Shown one piece after another: positions 9,042 through 17,643 of a stretch of 43,989 bases of DNA. Below the pieces are notes generated by a model. It did no database searches, was not told the DNA's origin, and saw only the letters and a list, made by a program, of their open reading frames with translations. The position numbers and the translations under genes were made by a program. Within the stretch, counting starts at the first letter, position 1; the number at the start of each line of letters is the position of its first letter. Source of the DNA: Ferrovibrio sp. Lineage in GTDB: Bacteria; Pseudomonadota; Alphaproteobacteria; Ferrovibrionales; Ferrovibrionaceae. Location of the stretch: assembly GCF_029255545.1 (NCBI RefSeq), contig NZ_JANLJJ010000030.1, forward strand, positions 1-43,989. Reading direction: 5' to 3'.

Positions 9042-9068
9042 ACGGCCGGCAGCTTGTATGCCGGCCGT
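9042..9068 (-). promoter_or_regulatory. Intercistronic hairpin between binding-protein and permease genes
   Basis: Perfect 10-bp inverted repeat, ACGGCCGGCA (9042-9051) and TGCCGGCCGT (9059-9068), with a 7-base loop. It lies 17 bases after the binding-protein stop on the minus strand. No T tract follows, so it is more likely an RNA-stabilising or attenuating element that keeps the binding protein more abundant than the membrane proteins. That role is inferred from other binding-protein operons. Confidence 0.65.
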
Positions 9069-9084
9069 CCCGACGGGGCCGGGG

Positions 9085-10260
9085 TTACTGCTTGGCCGCC
9101 TTGACCGGATCCTTCACCGCTTCCAGCGTGGCGAATTCGACGTTGTAGAGCTCGCCATCCACCTTCTCGACCTTGCGGATATAGATATTCTGCACGATGT
9201 CGCGGGTCTGCGGGTCGATCGATACCGGGCCACGCGGGCTGGTCCAGCTCATGCCTTTCATCGCCTCGATCAGCTTGGTGCCGTCGGCATCGCCATTGGT
9301 CTTCTTCAGCGCCTGATAGACCAGATGCATGCCATCCCAGCCGCCAACCGCCATGAAGTTCGGCCGCATGTCCTTGTTGGCGGCGCGGAAGGCATCGACG
9401 AAGGCCTTGTTCTCGGGCGACTTGTGCGCCGCCGAATAATGATGGGAATTGACCACGCCAAGCGCCACGTCGCCCATTTTGTTCAGGATGTCGTCGTCGG
9501 TGACGTCGCCGGTGGCGATCAGGCGGATGCCATCCTTGGCCAGTTCACGCTCGGCGAACTGCTTCATCACCAGCGCGCCGACGCCCGACGGCACGAAGAC
9601 GAACAGGGCATCGGGCTTGGCATCCCGGGCCCGCTGCAGGAACGGGGCAAATTCCGGATTCTGCAGCGGCACGCGCAATTCAGCGGCGACCTGGCCGCCG
9701 GCCTTGGTGAAACGCTCCTTGAAGGCCTTCTCGGCATCATGGCCCGGGCCATAATCCGTCACCATGGTCACGACCTTCTTGATGCCGTTCTTGGCTGCCC
9801 AGTCGGCAATACCGACAGTGGCCTGCGGCAGGGTGAAGCTGGTCCGCGCGATATAGGGCGACTGCTCGGTGATGATCGAGGTTGCCGCCGCCATCACGAT
9901 GGCCGGCACCTTGGCCTGGGTGGCAATCGGCGCAGTGGCCAGCGCCAGCGGGGTCAGGCCAAAACCGGCCAGCACGTTGACCCGCTCGGTCACCACCAGT
10001 TCCTGCGCCAGGCGTTTGGTGACATCCGCCACGCCGGTATCGTCCTTGACGATCAGTTCGATTTTCTTGCCGGCCACCATGTTGCCGTTCTGCTGCATGT
10101 AAAGCCGCGCCGCCGCCTCGATCTGACGGCCGGTGGAAGCGAAAGGTCCGGTCATTGGCAGCAGCAGACCGATCTTCACCGTCTGCTGGGCCTGCGCCGC
10201 AGCCGCGCCGAACAGACCGAGCCCGGCAAGCAGGACTGCAAGAAATTGTCTGCGTTTCAT
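9085..10260 (-). CDS. Periplasmic branched-chain amino acid/amide-type binding protein
   Basis: A 391-residue solute-binding protein of the Peripla_BP_6 (LivJ/LivK) type. A signal peptide covers about residues 1-25 with cleavage near AQAQ|Q. The mature protein starts with the family pattern VKIGLLLPMTGPFASTGRQI. The fold is the two-lobed receptor that delivers ligand to LivHM. The ligand is unknown; many members bind aromatic acids, amides or urea rather than leucine. GGAGG sits 6 bases before the ATG, a strong ribosome site. It is the first gene of a six-gene operon that ends with the MetE-like protein. Confidence 0.9.
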   Translation of the reverse strand: MKRRQFLAVLLAGLGLFGAAAAQAQQTVKIGLLLPMTGPFASTGRQIEAAARLYMQQNGNMVAGKKIELIVKDDTGVADVTKRLAQELVVTERVNVLAGFGLTPLALATAPIATQAKVPAIVMAAATSIITEQSPYIARTSFTLPQATVGIADWAAKNGIKKVVTMVTDYGPGHDAEKAFKERFTKAGGQVAAELRVPLQNPEFAPFLQRARDAKPDALFVFVPSGVGALVMKQFAERELAKDGIRLIATGDVTDDDILNKMGDVALGVVNSHHYSAAHKSPENKAFVDAFRAANKDMRPNFMAVGGWDGMHLVYQALKKTNGDADGTKLIEAMKGMSWTSPRGPVSIDPQTRDIVQNIYIRKVEKVDGELYNVEFATLEAVKDPVKAAKQ

Positions 10261-10286
10261 CGTTTCCTCCGTTTTTATTCATTGAT

Positions 10287-10317
10287 CCGCCATCGTGCGT
10301 TATGCGCACGACGGCGG
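10287..10317 (-). promoter_or_regulatory. Leader hairpin upstream of the binding-protein gene
   Basis: CCGCCATCGTGCG (10287-10299) and CGCACGACGGCGG (10305-10317) pair with one mismatch around a TTATG loop, 26 bases before the binding-protein start. On the minus strand no T run follows directly. It may shield the 5' end of the operon mRNA or stop read-through from the ferredoxin reductase gene. Confidence 0.55.
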
Positions 10318-10325
10318 CCTCTTTT

Positions 10326-10352
10326 TTCATACCGTAGCGGACTTTGGCGCAA
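10326..10352 (-). promoter_or_regulatory. Possible promoter of the Liv-type operon
   Basis: On the minus strand TTGCGC (10352-10347) is followed after 15 bases by TATGAA (10331-10326). The spacing is short (16 if GTTGCG is taken as the -35 box), so this is a weak match. Its place just upstream of the leader hairpin is sensible. Confidence 0.3.
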
Positions 10353-10390
10353 CGCCACGCGGATGCAAGCGGAATCTGCGGGCCACGGCG

Positions 10391-11368
10391 TCACTGATCA
10401 GCGCGCCAGGCCGTATCGATGACCAGACCACCATGGACGGCACGCGAAACGCAGGCGCAGAGGCGATGGTTTTCGCGCTTCTGCTGTTCGCTCAGGAAGA
10501 CATCGCGGTGATCGATTCCGCCTTCCACCGCCACGACATCCACCGCGCAGAGACCACATTCCCCGCGCCGGCATTCCGACATCACTTCGACGCCAGCCGC
10601 TTCCAGCGCGTCAAGCATCGTACTGTTTTCCGGCACCGCGATTTCGATGCCAAGCCGCGGCACCTTTACCCAGAACGGTTCATTCGGCTGCAGTCCGCCG
10701 CTGCCGAAGGTTTCAAAGCGCAGGCTTGATGAGGACCTGTCCAATTGAGCCAGCACGTCCTGCAGGCCGGCCAGCATGCGGGATGGACCGCAGAAGTAAA
10801 TGTCTGCATGTGCCGGCAGGACCGCGACCTCCCGCATCAGGTCCATGCGGTTCGCCTCATCGGATACGAACAGGCCGAGGCGATCACCCAGCCGCGTGGT
10901 CAGCATGTCCGCGAAGGCGAGGTCGCGCCGGCTGCGCACGGCATAGAGCAGGCGGAAGTCGGCGCCACGCTGCAGCAGCGCCTCGGCCATGCCAAGCAGT
11001 GGCGTGATGCCAATGCCGCCGGCGATCAGCAGATAGGATGCCGCGCCATGTTGCAGCGGGAAGCGATTACGCGGCGCGGAGACCTGCAGGCGCTGGCCTG
11101 GCAACAGACCATGCAGCCAGGACGAGCCGCCGCGGCTGGCCGCGACCCGCTTGACCGCAATGCGATAAACCGCCGGGTCAGCCGTGCCGACCAGCGAATA
11201 GGAGCGCCGATCCAGCCGGCCATTGAGATCGACGGCAAGGTCGATGTGACTGCCTGGATCCCAGGCAAGCGCGCCACCAACTGGCGCAATTTCAAGAAGC
11301 CGGATATCGGGCGTCAGGTCCCGGGTTGCCGTCAGGGTCGCCTCAGTCCAGACCGGATCATTCTGCAT
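10391..11368 (-). CDS. Ferredoxin-type oxygenase reductase (VanB/phthalate dioxygenase reductase family)
   Basis: A 325-residue one-protein electron carrier. Order: flavin-binding beta barrel with RSYSLVG (about 55-61), NAD-binding lobe with IAGGIGITPLL (about 115-125) and YFCGPSRML (about 191-199), then a C-terminal plant-type [2Fe-2S] domain with Cys266, Cys271, Cys274 and Cys306 (SECRRGECGLC and CVSR). It moves electrons from NAD(P)H through FMN and the cluster to the Rieske oxygenase encoded two genes upstream. The start is 18 bases after the GntR regulator stop. Domain order and pairing with a VanA-like oxygenase make this assignment firm; the substrate is not known. Confidence 0.9.
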   Translation of the reverse strand: MQNDPVWTEATLTATRDLTPDIRLLEIAPVGGALAWDPGSHIDLAVDLNGRLDRRSYSLVGTADPAVYRIAVKRVAASRGGSSWLHGLLPGQRLQVSAPRNRFPLQHGAASYLLIAGGIGITPLLGMAEALLQRGADFRLLYAVRSRRDLAFADMLTTRLGDRLGLFVSDEANRMDLMREVAVLPAHADIYFCGPSRMLAGLQDVLAQLDRSSSSLRFETFGSGGLQPNEPFWVKVPRLGIEIAVPENSTMLDALEAAGVEVMSECRRGECGLCAVDVVAVEGGIDHRDVFLSEQQKRENHRLCACVSRAVHGGLVIDTAWRADQ

Positions 11369-11386
11369 GACGTCTTCCTCGTCGCT

Positions 11387-12106
11387 TCAGGCCGATTTGC
11401 GGATCAGCGCCATGCCAGGCACCAGATCGCGCGCCGCCTGGTGCCCCAGCGCCAGAACCAGATTGCGATGGGCGACGCGGGAATGCTCGCGCATCAGGGC
11501 TTCGGCGCGGGCTCCCTCGCGATGTTCGATGGCCTCGATCACACCACGATGCTGCTCCTGCGCCACCAGCAGGATGGCCCGCGATTCCGGCAGCGCCGCC
11601 TGCACTTCGACAAAGGCGCTGGGCGAGGCGAAGGGCAGCGCCACCGCACGCTCGATCTGGCGCGTCACCACCCGGCTGCCCGCCAGGCCAATCAGCAATT
11701 GATGGAATCGTTCGTTCAGCGTGACATAGTCGGAGAACATCTCCTCGTCCTGCTTGCCCTGCACCAGGCGGTCGAGGCCATGCAGGCATTCCTTGATCTC
11801 GGCAAGCTGCCCCGGCCGCACCCCGCGTTCAGCGGCCAGCCGCGCCGCCAGTCCTTCCAGCGTGCCGCGGGTTTCGATGGCGTCGAAAATATCGGCCTCG
11901 GAGAAATGCCGTACGGCATAGCCACCCGACGGCAGTGCCTCCAGCAGTCCTTCCTCCTCCAGCCTGACCAGCGCCATGCGCACCGGCGTGCGCGAGACGC
12001 CGAGACGGTCGACGATGGAAAGCTCGGACAGCCGCTCGCCGGCCTTGAGCTCGCCGCTGAGGATCAGTTCGCGCAGGGACAGGATCGTCTTGATTGATTG
12101 CGACAT
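11387..12106 (-). CDS. GntR-family regulator with FCD ligand domain
   Basis: A 239-residue regulator. An N-terminal winged helix-turn-helix (about 1-70) holds LSELSIVDRLGVSRTPVRMALVRLEEEGLL. The C-terminal all-helical FCD domain (about 75-220) has LNERFH and later EQHRGVI and REHSRVAHRNL histidines at the usual metal and effector site. VanR-like members repress aromatic demethylase genes and release DNA on effector binding. The ATG at 12106 lies 2 bases after the oxygenase stop, so it is co-transcribed with the enzyme it most likely controls. The two ATGTATACAT palindromes upstream of the oxygenase are the best candidate operators (inference). Confidence 0.85.
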   Translation of the reverse strand: MSQSIKTILSLRELILSGELKAGERLSELSIVDRLGVSRTPVRMALVRLEEEGLLEALPSGGYAVRHFSEADIFDAIETRGTLEGLAARLAAERGVRPGQLAEIKECLHGLDRLVQGKQDEEMFSDYVTLNERFHQLLIGLAGSRVVTRQIERAVALPFASPSAFVEVQAALPESRAILLVAQEQHRGVIEAIEHREGARAEALMREHSRVAHRNLVLALGHQAARDLVPGMALIRKSA

Positions 12107-12108
12107 GA

Positions 12109-13212
12109 TTATTCTGCCGCCGCCGTGAAGAGCATCCCGCGCTCCGCCTCGATCATGCGATCGATCTTGCGGCGGGCCCACATCGAACCGGCATCGATAT
12201 TGAGGTTGTAGAAGGGCCGGCCTGGATGGGCATCGATGGCCCGCTGCTGCGCTTCCAGGATGATTTCATCTTCGCGGAAAATGCCAGACACGCCCTGGCG
12301 CAGTTCGGTGGTCAGGCTCTGCTGATCCAGCCGGTAGTTGCGGGCAAAAGCCCAGAAGTAATGGCAGGTCTTTTCGGTTTCCGGCGTGATCGTATTCAGC
12401 ACATAGCCGTTGACGCCCTGACTGCGGTCGCCGTCTGGCGCCCCCGTACCCGTCGGCGCAACGCCGACATCGATCACCACTGTGCAGGGCGCCTCGAAAC
12501 GGATGATCTGCCAGCGGTCGACCCGGCCCGGCTTGCCCAGTTGTCCGGCCCAGAATGGCGGCGGCTCGATATCGCGCATCCAGCGGGTGACCGTGGCGAA
12601 CCGTTCGCCATGCGTCACCTCGAAGGGGGCCTCCGCCACGGCGCGGTTGCCGATGCTGGAGCCATGCACGAAGGTCTCGTGGGTCAGATCCATCAGGTTG
12701 TCGACCACCAGCCGGTAATCGCAGCGAGCATGGATGGTCTCGCCATCGCCGGTCCAGGCCGGATCATGATTCCAGTGCAGATCCGGCACTTTCGCCGGAT
12801 CGGCCAGAACCGGATCACCAAGCCACAGCCAGATGAAGCGATGGCGTTCGACCACCGGAAAGCCGCGCACGCAGGCGGAGGGGTTGATGGTGTCCTGCGA
12901 CGGCATATGGGTGCAGCGGCCACGGGCATCGAAGACCAGGCCGTGATAACCGCAGACCAGGCTGCCGTCAGGCTGCAGATGCCCTTTCGAGAGCGGCAGC
13001 AGGCGATGCCAGCAGGCATCCTCCAGCGCCGTGACGCTGCCATCGGGCTGGCGATACAGCACGATGGCTTCATCGCAGATTGTCCGGGCCAGCAGGCTGC
13101 GTTTGACCTCGTGATCCCAGGCGACCGCATACCAGGCATTTTTCGGCCAGGGCTGGTTGCCGGATTTCGCTGTCGTCGCCTTATCCGAGGCGAATGGCTG
13201 CAGATCGGCCAT
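12109..13212 (-). CDS. Rieske non-heme iron oxygenase, VanA/O- or N-demethylase-like
   Basis: A 367-residue oxygenase alpha-type subunit. The Rieske [2Fe-2S] ligands are Cys67-x-His69 and Cys87-x2-His90. The mononuclear iron site shows NLMDLTHETFVH, giving Asp175 as bridge and His178 and His183 as ligands. Length and domain order match the VanA, dicamba demethylase and toluenesulfonate methyl-monooxygenase group. These enzymes hydroxylate a methyl group or an aromatic ring with O2 and electrons from a VanB-type reductase, which is encoded two genes downstream. The substrate cannot be fixed; the nearby ring-opening amidohydrolase and amidase suggest an N-heterocycle or ureide. GGAGG lies 10 bases before the ATG. 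It is the first gene of the oxygenase-regulator-reductase operon. Confidence 0.88.
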   Translation of the reverse strand: MADLQPFASDKATTAKSGNQPWPKNAWYAVAWDHEVKRSLLARTICDEAIVLYRQPDGSVTALEDACWHRLLPLSKGHLQPDGSLVCGYHGLVFDARGRCTHMPSQDTINPSACVRGFPVVERHRFIWLWLGDPVLADPAKVPDLHWNHDPAWTGDGETIHARCDYRLVVDNLMDLTHETFVHGSSIGNRAVAEAPFEVTHGERFATVTRWMRDIEPPPFWAGQLGKPGRVDRWQIIRFEAPCTVVIDVGVAPTGTGAPDGDRSQGVNGYVLNTITPETEKTCHYFWAFARNYRLDQQSLTTELRQGVSGIFREDEIILEAQQRAIDAHPGRPFYNLNIDAGSMWARRKIDRMIEAERGMLFTAAAE

Positions 13213-13242
13213 TGCGACTCATCCTCCCTTTTATTGAATGCA

Positions 13243-13255
13243 GTATGTATACATT
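13243..13255 (+). promoter_or_regulatory. Operator-like palindrome, copy 1
   Basis: GTATGTATACATT contains the perfect 10-bp palindrome ATGTATACAT (13245-13254). It covers the -10 box of the oxygenase promoter, so a bound repressor would block RNA polymerase. The core GTATAC flanked by T and A resembles GntR/FCD operators. Confidence 0.7.
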
Positions 13256-13274
13256 GAAGTGTAATTCAGGGCAA
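13246..13274 (-). promoter_or_regulatory. Promoter of the Rieske oxygenase operon
   Basis: On the minus strand TTGCCC (13274-13269), a 17-base spacer and TATACA (13251-13246) form a good sigma-70 promoter in an AT-rich region. It lies about 33 bases upstream of the oxygenase start. The -10 box lies within palindrome copy 1. Confidence 0.65.
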
Positions 13275-13317
13275 ATTTTCGTATTTTGTTCTTATAATTC
13301 GGCAATAAATCATGATT

Positions 13318-13330
13318 AATGTATACATAC
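13318..13330 (-). promoter_or_regulatory. Operator-like palindrome, copy 2
   Basis: On the minus strand the same 13-mer GTATGTATACATT is present, so the two copies face each other. The 10-bp palindrome ATGTATACAT is at 13319-13328. Its centre is 74 bp from that of copy 1, close to seven helical turns. It is 36 bases before the amidase start, where it could control the plus-strand gene. A TATAAT sequence at 13293-13298 may be the amidase -10 box, but no good -35 box pairs with it. Confidence 0.7.
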
Positions 13331-13365
13331 CATCAATAGGAGAATTTGATTAAAACCAACCAGCC

Positions 13366-14787
13366 ATGCCGATACCCAACCATCCCTGGCAGCTTTCCGC
13401 TGCCGACCTGCATCAAAAATTCCGCACCCAGAGCCTGTCCCCCGTGGTGGTGGCCGAGGCCGTGCTGGCGCGGATCGCAGCGCTCAATCCGACCCTGAAC
13501 GCCTTCGTCCATCTGGATGCGGCCAGCGCCATCGCGGCCGCAGAGGCCAGCGCCGAACGCTACCGGGCAGGGCGGCCCCTTGGACCGCTGGACGGCGTGC
13601 CGGTCTCGATCAAGGACAGCCTGCTGGTTGGCGGCATGCCCGCCACCTGGGGCAGCCGGCTGCTGGAAGGCAATGTCCCGGCACAGGACGAATTACCTGT
13701 GGCGCGGCTGCGTGCCGCCGGCGCCGTGCTGCTGGGCAAGACCAACGTGCCGGAATTCACCGTGCAGGGTTACACCTGCAACCTGCTGTTCGGCGCCACG
13801 GGCAATCCGTGGAATCCGGCGCTGACGCCGGGCGGTTCGAGCGGCGGCGCGGTGAGCGCGGTGGCAGCCGGGCTTGGCCCGCTGGCGCTGGGCACCGATG
13901 GTGGCGGCTCAACCCGGCGGCCGGCCGGCCATACCGGCCTGGTCGGCCTGAAGCCCAGCCTGGGGCGCATCGCGCGCACCGGCGGCTTCCCGGAAATCTA
14001 CAACGACCTGGAAGTGATCGGCCTGTTCGGCCGCCGCATCGAGGATGTCGCAACGATGCTTTGCGCGTTATCCGCGCCAGATCCGCGCGACCGCCATTCA
14101 CTGGCCTTCCGCGCCGCTGTTGCGATGGAAGAAACGCAGGACCTGACGAAGCCGCCGCGCATCCTGTATGCGCCACGTCTAGACCAGCATCCGGTGGATT
14201 CCGGGATAGTCGCTGCCACCGATACCGCCGCCGATGCCCTGCGCCGTGCCGGCTGCCTGATCGAAAACGGCCCCCTGCCCTTTGACATCGATGCCGCGAT
14301 TGCTGCCCTGGCCGTGCTGATGCCAACAGGTCTGGCGATGATCGTGGATCGCCTTGGCGGACCGGAGCGGATCACCCCGGCGCTGCTGCCAATGTATGAA
14401 AGCGGCAAAGCGGTCAGCGGCGGCGCCTATCTCGCCGCGCTCAATCATGCGACCGATCTGCGCCGCGATCTTGCCGGCTTCTACAGCGCCTATGACGCTA
14501 TCCTGACGCCGAGCACCGCGGCCCAGCCCTGGCCAAAAGATAAGGTTTATCCCGAGCGGATCGCCGGACAGGATGCCGGTCCGCGCGGCCATGCGGTCTA
14601 TACCGGCTGGGTCAATCTGGCCGGACTGCCAGGCATCAGCCTGCCGGCGGAACCCGATGCCAATGGCATGCCGATCGGCATCCAGCTGGTTGGCGGTTTC
14701 GGCAGCGATGCGCTGCTGCTGGCGATCGGCCGACGCTACGAGGCGATCGCGCCCTGGGCCGAGCGCTGGCCAGCCATCGCAGGTTAA
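13366..14787 (+). CDS. Amidase-signature hydrolase
   Basis: A 473-residue cytoplasmic amidase-signature enzyme with the full Ser-cisSer-Lys triad: Lys83 (VSIKDS), Ser158 (PGGSSGG) and Ser182 ([12 protein letters not shown]). The 24-residue gap between the serines is standard. It hydrolyses a carboxamide to acid and ammonia; possible substrates include the ring-opened product of the nearby barbiturase-like enzyme, by analogy with ureidomalonase or AtzE. It is transcribed divergently from the Rieske oxygenase and shares its palindrome-bearing promoter region. The ATG at 13366 is the first start after an in-frame stop; an AGGAG 23 bases upstream is too far to be its ribosome site. STRRPAG replaces the more common SIRIPA, which may alter the substrate pocket. 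Confidence 0.87.
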   Translation: MPIPNHPWQLSAADLHQKFRTQSLSPVVVAEAVLARIAALNPTLNAFVHLDAASAIAAAEASAERYRAGRPLGPLDGVPVSIKDSLLVGGMPATWGSRLLEGNVPAQDELPVARLRAAGAVLLGKTNVPEFTVQGYTCNLLFGATGNPWNPALTPGGSSGGAVSAVAAGLGPLALGTDGGGSTRRPAGHTGLVGLKPSLGRIARTGGFPEIYNDLEVIGLFGRRIEDVATMLCALSAPDPRDRHSLAFRAAVAMEETQDLTKPPRILYAPRLDQHPVDSGIVAATDTAADALRRAGCLIENGPLPFDIDAAIAALAVLMPTGLAMIVDRLGGPERITPALLPMYESGKAVSGGAYLAALNHATDLRRDLAGFYSAYDAILTPSTAAQPWPKDKVYPERIAGQDAGPRGHAVYTGWVNLAGLPGISLPAEPDANGMPIGIQLVGGFGSDALLLAIGRRYEAIAPWAERWPAIAG

Positions 14788-14795
14788 GCGGCGCT

Positions 14796-16010
14796 TCAGG
14801 CCGCCGGAATGTCGCGGTAAAGCTTCGCCAGCTTGGCCTGGAAATCCGGCCTGGTCTTGGCCAGGCTGCCGGCCACCGGATCGGCGCCGGCCAGCATGGT
14901 GTCGGTGGCATCGCGCGAAAAATCGACCACGAATTCCACCCGGGCACGACGGCGCTGCTCGATGGCCTCCAGCGCATCGCCCAGGGCATGCCCGCCATCG
15001 CCCAGGGCAGTACCGAGCATGCTCACGGCCACGCAGGCATCTTCGATCGCCTGGGTGGCCCCCTGGCCCAGGGTTGGCACCATCGGATGCGCGGCATCAC
15101 CCAACAGCAGAATCCGGCGACCCGGATCGCTGAATACCGGGGTCGCCTCCTGCAGCCGTGCCCAATGGATTTCCGACAGGTTGTTGCAGATGGCATCGAT
15201 CAGGAAAGCGCACTGGTCGCTGGGCACTGCATCCTGCGGCGTATAGAGCGCGCGCAATACCTCGGCCCGCCTGGCTTCCAATGGGACATCCTGGTCGGGC
15301 AGGATCGGGAAAGAACCGGCGATATAGGTTCCATTCCCCGGCACGCGGAAAGCCAGCAGGCGGTTCGGGCCGTTGAACCACTGCTCGTAATCGTCGACCA
15401 GATCAGGGCGGCTCTGCTCGATCAGCAGCCGGAAAATGCAGACGCCGAGAAAATAGGGCTGCGGCTTGCCGAGGAAGGTTTCGCGCACCCGGGAATAGCG
15501 GCCATCACCACCGACCAGCAGGTCGACGCCGTCGATCCTGCCTTCAGCGCCGGTCTGCCGATCCACGGTCTCGACGACGATCGGCCCGGCCTCTCCCGCG
15601 CGGGCATAGCGCATGGCGGTCACCTCGACACCGAAGCGCACGCGGTCCAGCACCGGCTGGCGCAGCAGGGCATAAAGCTGCGACCAGCGGATGCGGATGC
15701 CGTCATTGTCGGCCACTTGCGTCAACGGCAGGTTCATCAGTTCCCGGCCATCGGTGAGAGAAATGCGCCAGTTCGACCAGGGCAGGCTGGATGAAACCAG
15801 CAAATCGGCAAGATCAGGCAGGAAATGCCGCAGGGCCTTAATCGCATTGGGACCGACATTCAGACCGGTGCCGGCATCGCTGTGATCATCGGCGCTGGCA
15901 CGCTCCAGGCAGATCACCTCGGCATCCGCAATATTGCGCAGGCCATAGGCCAGAATGCTGCCGGCCACCCCGGAACCGACGATGACGATGCGTTTCCGCT
16001 GACTGCTCAT
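14796..16010 (-). CDS. FAD-dependent aromatic-ring monooxygenase (PHBH/salicylate hydroxylase type)
   Basis: A 404-residue class A flavin monooxygenase. N-terminal Rossmann motif IVIVGSGVAGSILAYGL (GxGxxG), the DG motif LVGGDGRYSRVRE, and the second FAD motif LLLGDAAHPMVPTLGQGATQAIEDA. Such enzymes use NAD(P)H and O2 to hydroxylate activated aromatic or heteroaromatic rings; relatives act on salicylate, 6-hydroxynicotinate and urate. The ATG at 16010 overlaps the permease stop in an ATGA arrangement and follows a G-rich sequence, so it is preferred over the TTG at 16022. It is the last gene of the VOC-transporter-monooxygenase operon and ends 8 bases from the convergent amidase. It probably acts on the imported compound. 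Confidence 0.87.
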   Translation of the reverse strand: MSSQRKRIVIVGSGVAGSILAYGLRNIADAEVICLERASADDHSDAGTGLNVGPNAIKALRHFLPDLADLLVSSSLPWSNWRISLTDGRELMNLPLTQVADNDGIRIRWSQLYALLRQPVLDRVRFGVEVTAMRYARAGEAGPIVVETVDRQTGAEGRIDGVDLLVGGDGRYSRVRETFLGKPQPYFLGVCIFRLLIEQSRPDLVDDYEQWFNGPNRLLAFRVPGNGTYIAGSFPILPDQDVPLEARRAEVLRALYTPQDAVPSDQCAFLIDAICNNLSEIHWARLQEATPVFSDPGRRILLLGDAAHPMVPTLGQGATQAIEDACVAVSMLGTALGDGGHALGDALEAIEQRRRARVEFVVDFSRDATDTMLAGADPVAGSLAKTRPDFQAKLAKLYRDIPAA

Positions 16011-16771
16011 TTCCCGCCCCAATGCACAAAGGTTTTCTCAATGGTGAGGAATATCCAGTTCATGCCGTAGCCCAGCGCCCCGGCCGCGAAGATCGCCGCA
16101 TACATGGTCGGCATCTCGAACAGCATCTGCGCCTCGATCAGGCGGTGGCCGATGCCATCGGTCGAGCCGATGAACATTTCGGCCACCACGATGATGACCA
16201 GGCAGAGCGAGATGCCATTGCGCATGCCGATGAATGTCTGCGGCAGGGATTCCCAGAAATATACGTCAGTCAGCACCTGAAATTGGTTGGCGCCCATCAC
16301 CCTGGCCGCCAGAACGCGGGTCTTGCGCGCATTCATCACGCCATAGGCAACGTTGAACAGGATCACCAGCACGGCGCCGAAGGCGGCCACCGCGATCTTG
16401 GTCTTGTCGCCGACGCCGAACAGCACGAGGAAAAGTGGAAACACCGCCGAGGCCGGGGTGGAACGGAAGAAATCGATCACGAATTCGACCGAGCGGTAAA
16501 ACTTGTCGGCGGCGCCCAAGGCCACGCCAAGCGGAATGGCAATCGCCGAGGCGATCAGGAAGGACAGAACGGTGCGATAGATGGTCTGGACGAAATCGGT
16601 CAGCAGCGGCCCGCCGACCAGACCGTCATACAGCGCCTTGAAAGCCTTCTGCGGCGGCGGCAGCAGCACCGGGTCGGCTACCTCCAGCACAGTCGCCACC
16701 CACCAGACCAGCAGCAGCAGGACCACACCGATCATCGGCCGCAGCCGGCCGAGCTTTCCCGCGATGTCCAT
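16007..16771 (-). CDS. ABC transporter permease, SsuC/TauC type
   Basis: A 254-residue inner-membrane permease with about six hydrophobic segments and the cytoplasmic EAA-like loop (ARVMGANQFQVLTDVYFWESLPQTFIGMRNG). It belongs to the nitrate/sulfonate/taurine/pyrimidine uptake class. The ATG at 16771 shares its A with the stop of the ATPase gene (TGATG), and the C-terminus overlaps the monooxygenase start. I chose it over an upstream TTG because of this coupling and the family-like length. It forms the pore for the system with the two neighbouring genes. Confidence 0.88.
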   Translation of the reverse strand: MDIAGKLGRLRPMIGVVLLLLVWWVATVLEVADPVLLPPPQKAFKALYDGLVGGPLLTDFVQTIYRTVLSFLIASAIAIPLGVALGAADKFYRSVEFVIDFFRSTPASAVFPLFLVLFGVGDKTKIAVAAFGAVLVILFNVAYGVMNARKTRVLAARVMGANQFQVLTDVYFWESLPQTFIGMRNGISLCLVIIVVAEMFIGSTDGIGHRLIEAQMLFEMPTMYAAIFAAGALGYGMNWIFLTIEKTFVHWGGK

Positions 16772-17643
16772 CACAATCTGGCCTCCCGGCGGAAGATATC
16801 GAGGCAATGGCTTTTGATCTCGACGAATTTCGGATCTGACAGCGTTTCGGCCGAGCGCGGTCGCGGCAGCGGCACCTCGACGAGATCAGCGATTTTCGTG
16901 GGCCGCCGGGTCAGCAGCAGCACGTAATCGGCCAGGTAGACGGCTTCTTCCAGGTCGTGACTGACGATCACCATGGTGGTGTTCGTCTCCATGAACGCCT
17001 TCTGCATCTGGTCGCGCATGAACAATGTCATCTCGTAATCCAGCGCCGAAAAGGGCTCGTCCAGGAACAGGACTTCCGGCTCCATCACCAGCGAGCGCAG
17101 AATCGACACGGTCTGCTGCTGGCCGCCAGATAGCTCGTAGGGGTAACGGTTGAAATCGATCTTGACCTGGAAGCGGCTGAGCAGTTTCTGGACCTTTTCC
17201 TCGCGCTCCCTGCGGCCCAACCCCATCAGCTTGAGTGGATAGTGGATATTGTCGATGGCGCGCAGCCAGGGAAACAGCGCCTCGCGGTAATTCTGGAACA
17301 CATAACCGATGCGGGTCTCGTCGATGGTCTTGCCATCGAACAGGATGTCGCCCTTGTCGACCGGGATCAGGCCGGCAATCATGTTGATGATGGTGCTTTT
17401 GCCGCAGCCATTCGGACCGAAGACCGAGACTACCTTCCCGCGCGGCAGATCAAGGTCGAAATCCTGATATAGCGGGCTGCCCTGGAACTGCTTGGACAGG
17501 CCCCGCACGGTGATATGCGTGCCGGGCGGAAACCAGCGATAGGACTTCTCGCTCTGATCGGCCGGCGGGCTGCCTGGTGCGGCAGCCGAAGCCGCCGCAC
17601 CGCCCGTGACCAGCCGCATCGCCGCCCGCGTGCGCGCAATCAT
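16771..17643 (-). CDS. ABC transporter ATP-binding protein, SsuB/TauB type
   Basis: A 290-residue ATPase with Walker A FGPNGCGKST, Q-loop YVFQNYREALFPW, signature ELSGGQQQTVSI, Walker B VLFLDEPFSALD and H-loop IVSHDLEEAV. An N-terminal Ala/Pro-rich extension of about 40 residues precedes the ATPase fold; it is unusual for the family but the ATG overlaps the binding-protein stop as TGATG, which supports it. It powers the SsuC-like permease. The class imports small organic ions and heterocycles. Confidence 0.88.
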   Translation of the reverse strand: MIARTRAAMRLVTGGAAASAAAPGSPPADQSEKSYRWFPPGTHITVRGLSKQFQGSPLYQDFDLDLPRGKVVSVFGPNGCGKSTIINMIAGLIPVDKGDILFDGKTIDETRIGYVFQNYREALFPWLRAIDNIHYPLKLMGLGRREREEKVQKLLSRFQVKIDFNRYPYELSGGQQQTVSILRSLVMEPEVLFLDEPFSALDYEMTLFMRDQMQKAFMETNTTMVIVSHDLEEAVYLADYVLLLTRRPTKIADLVEVPLPRPRSAETLSDPKFVEIKSHCLDIFRREARL

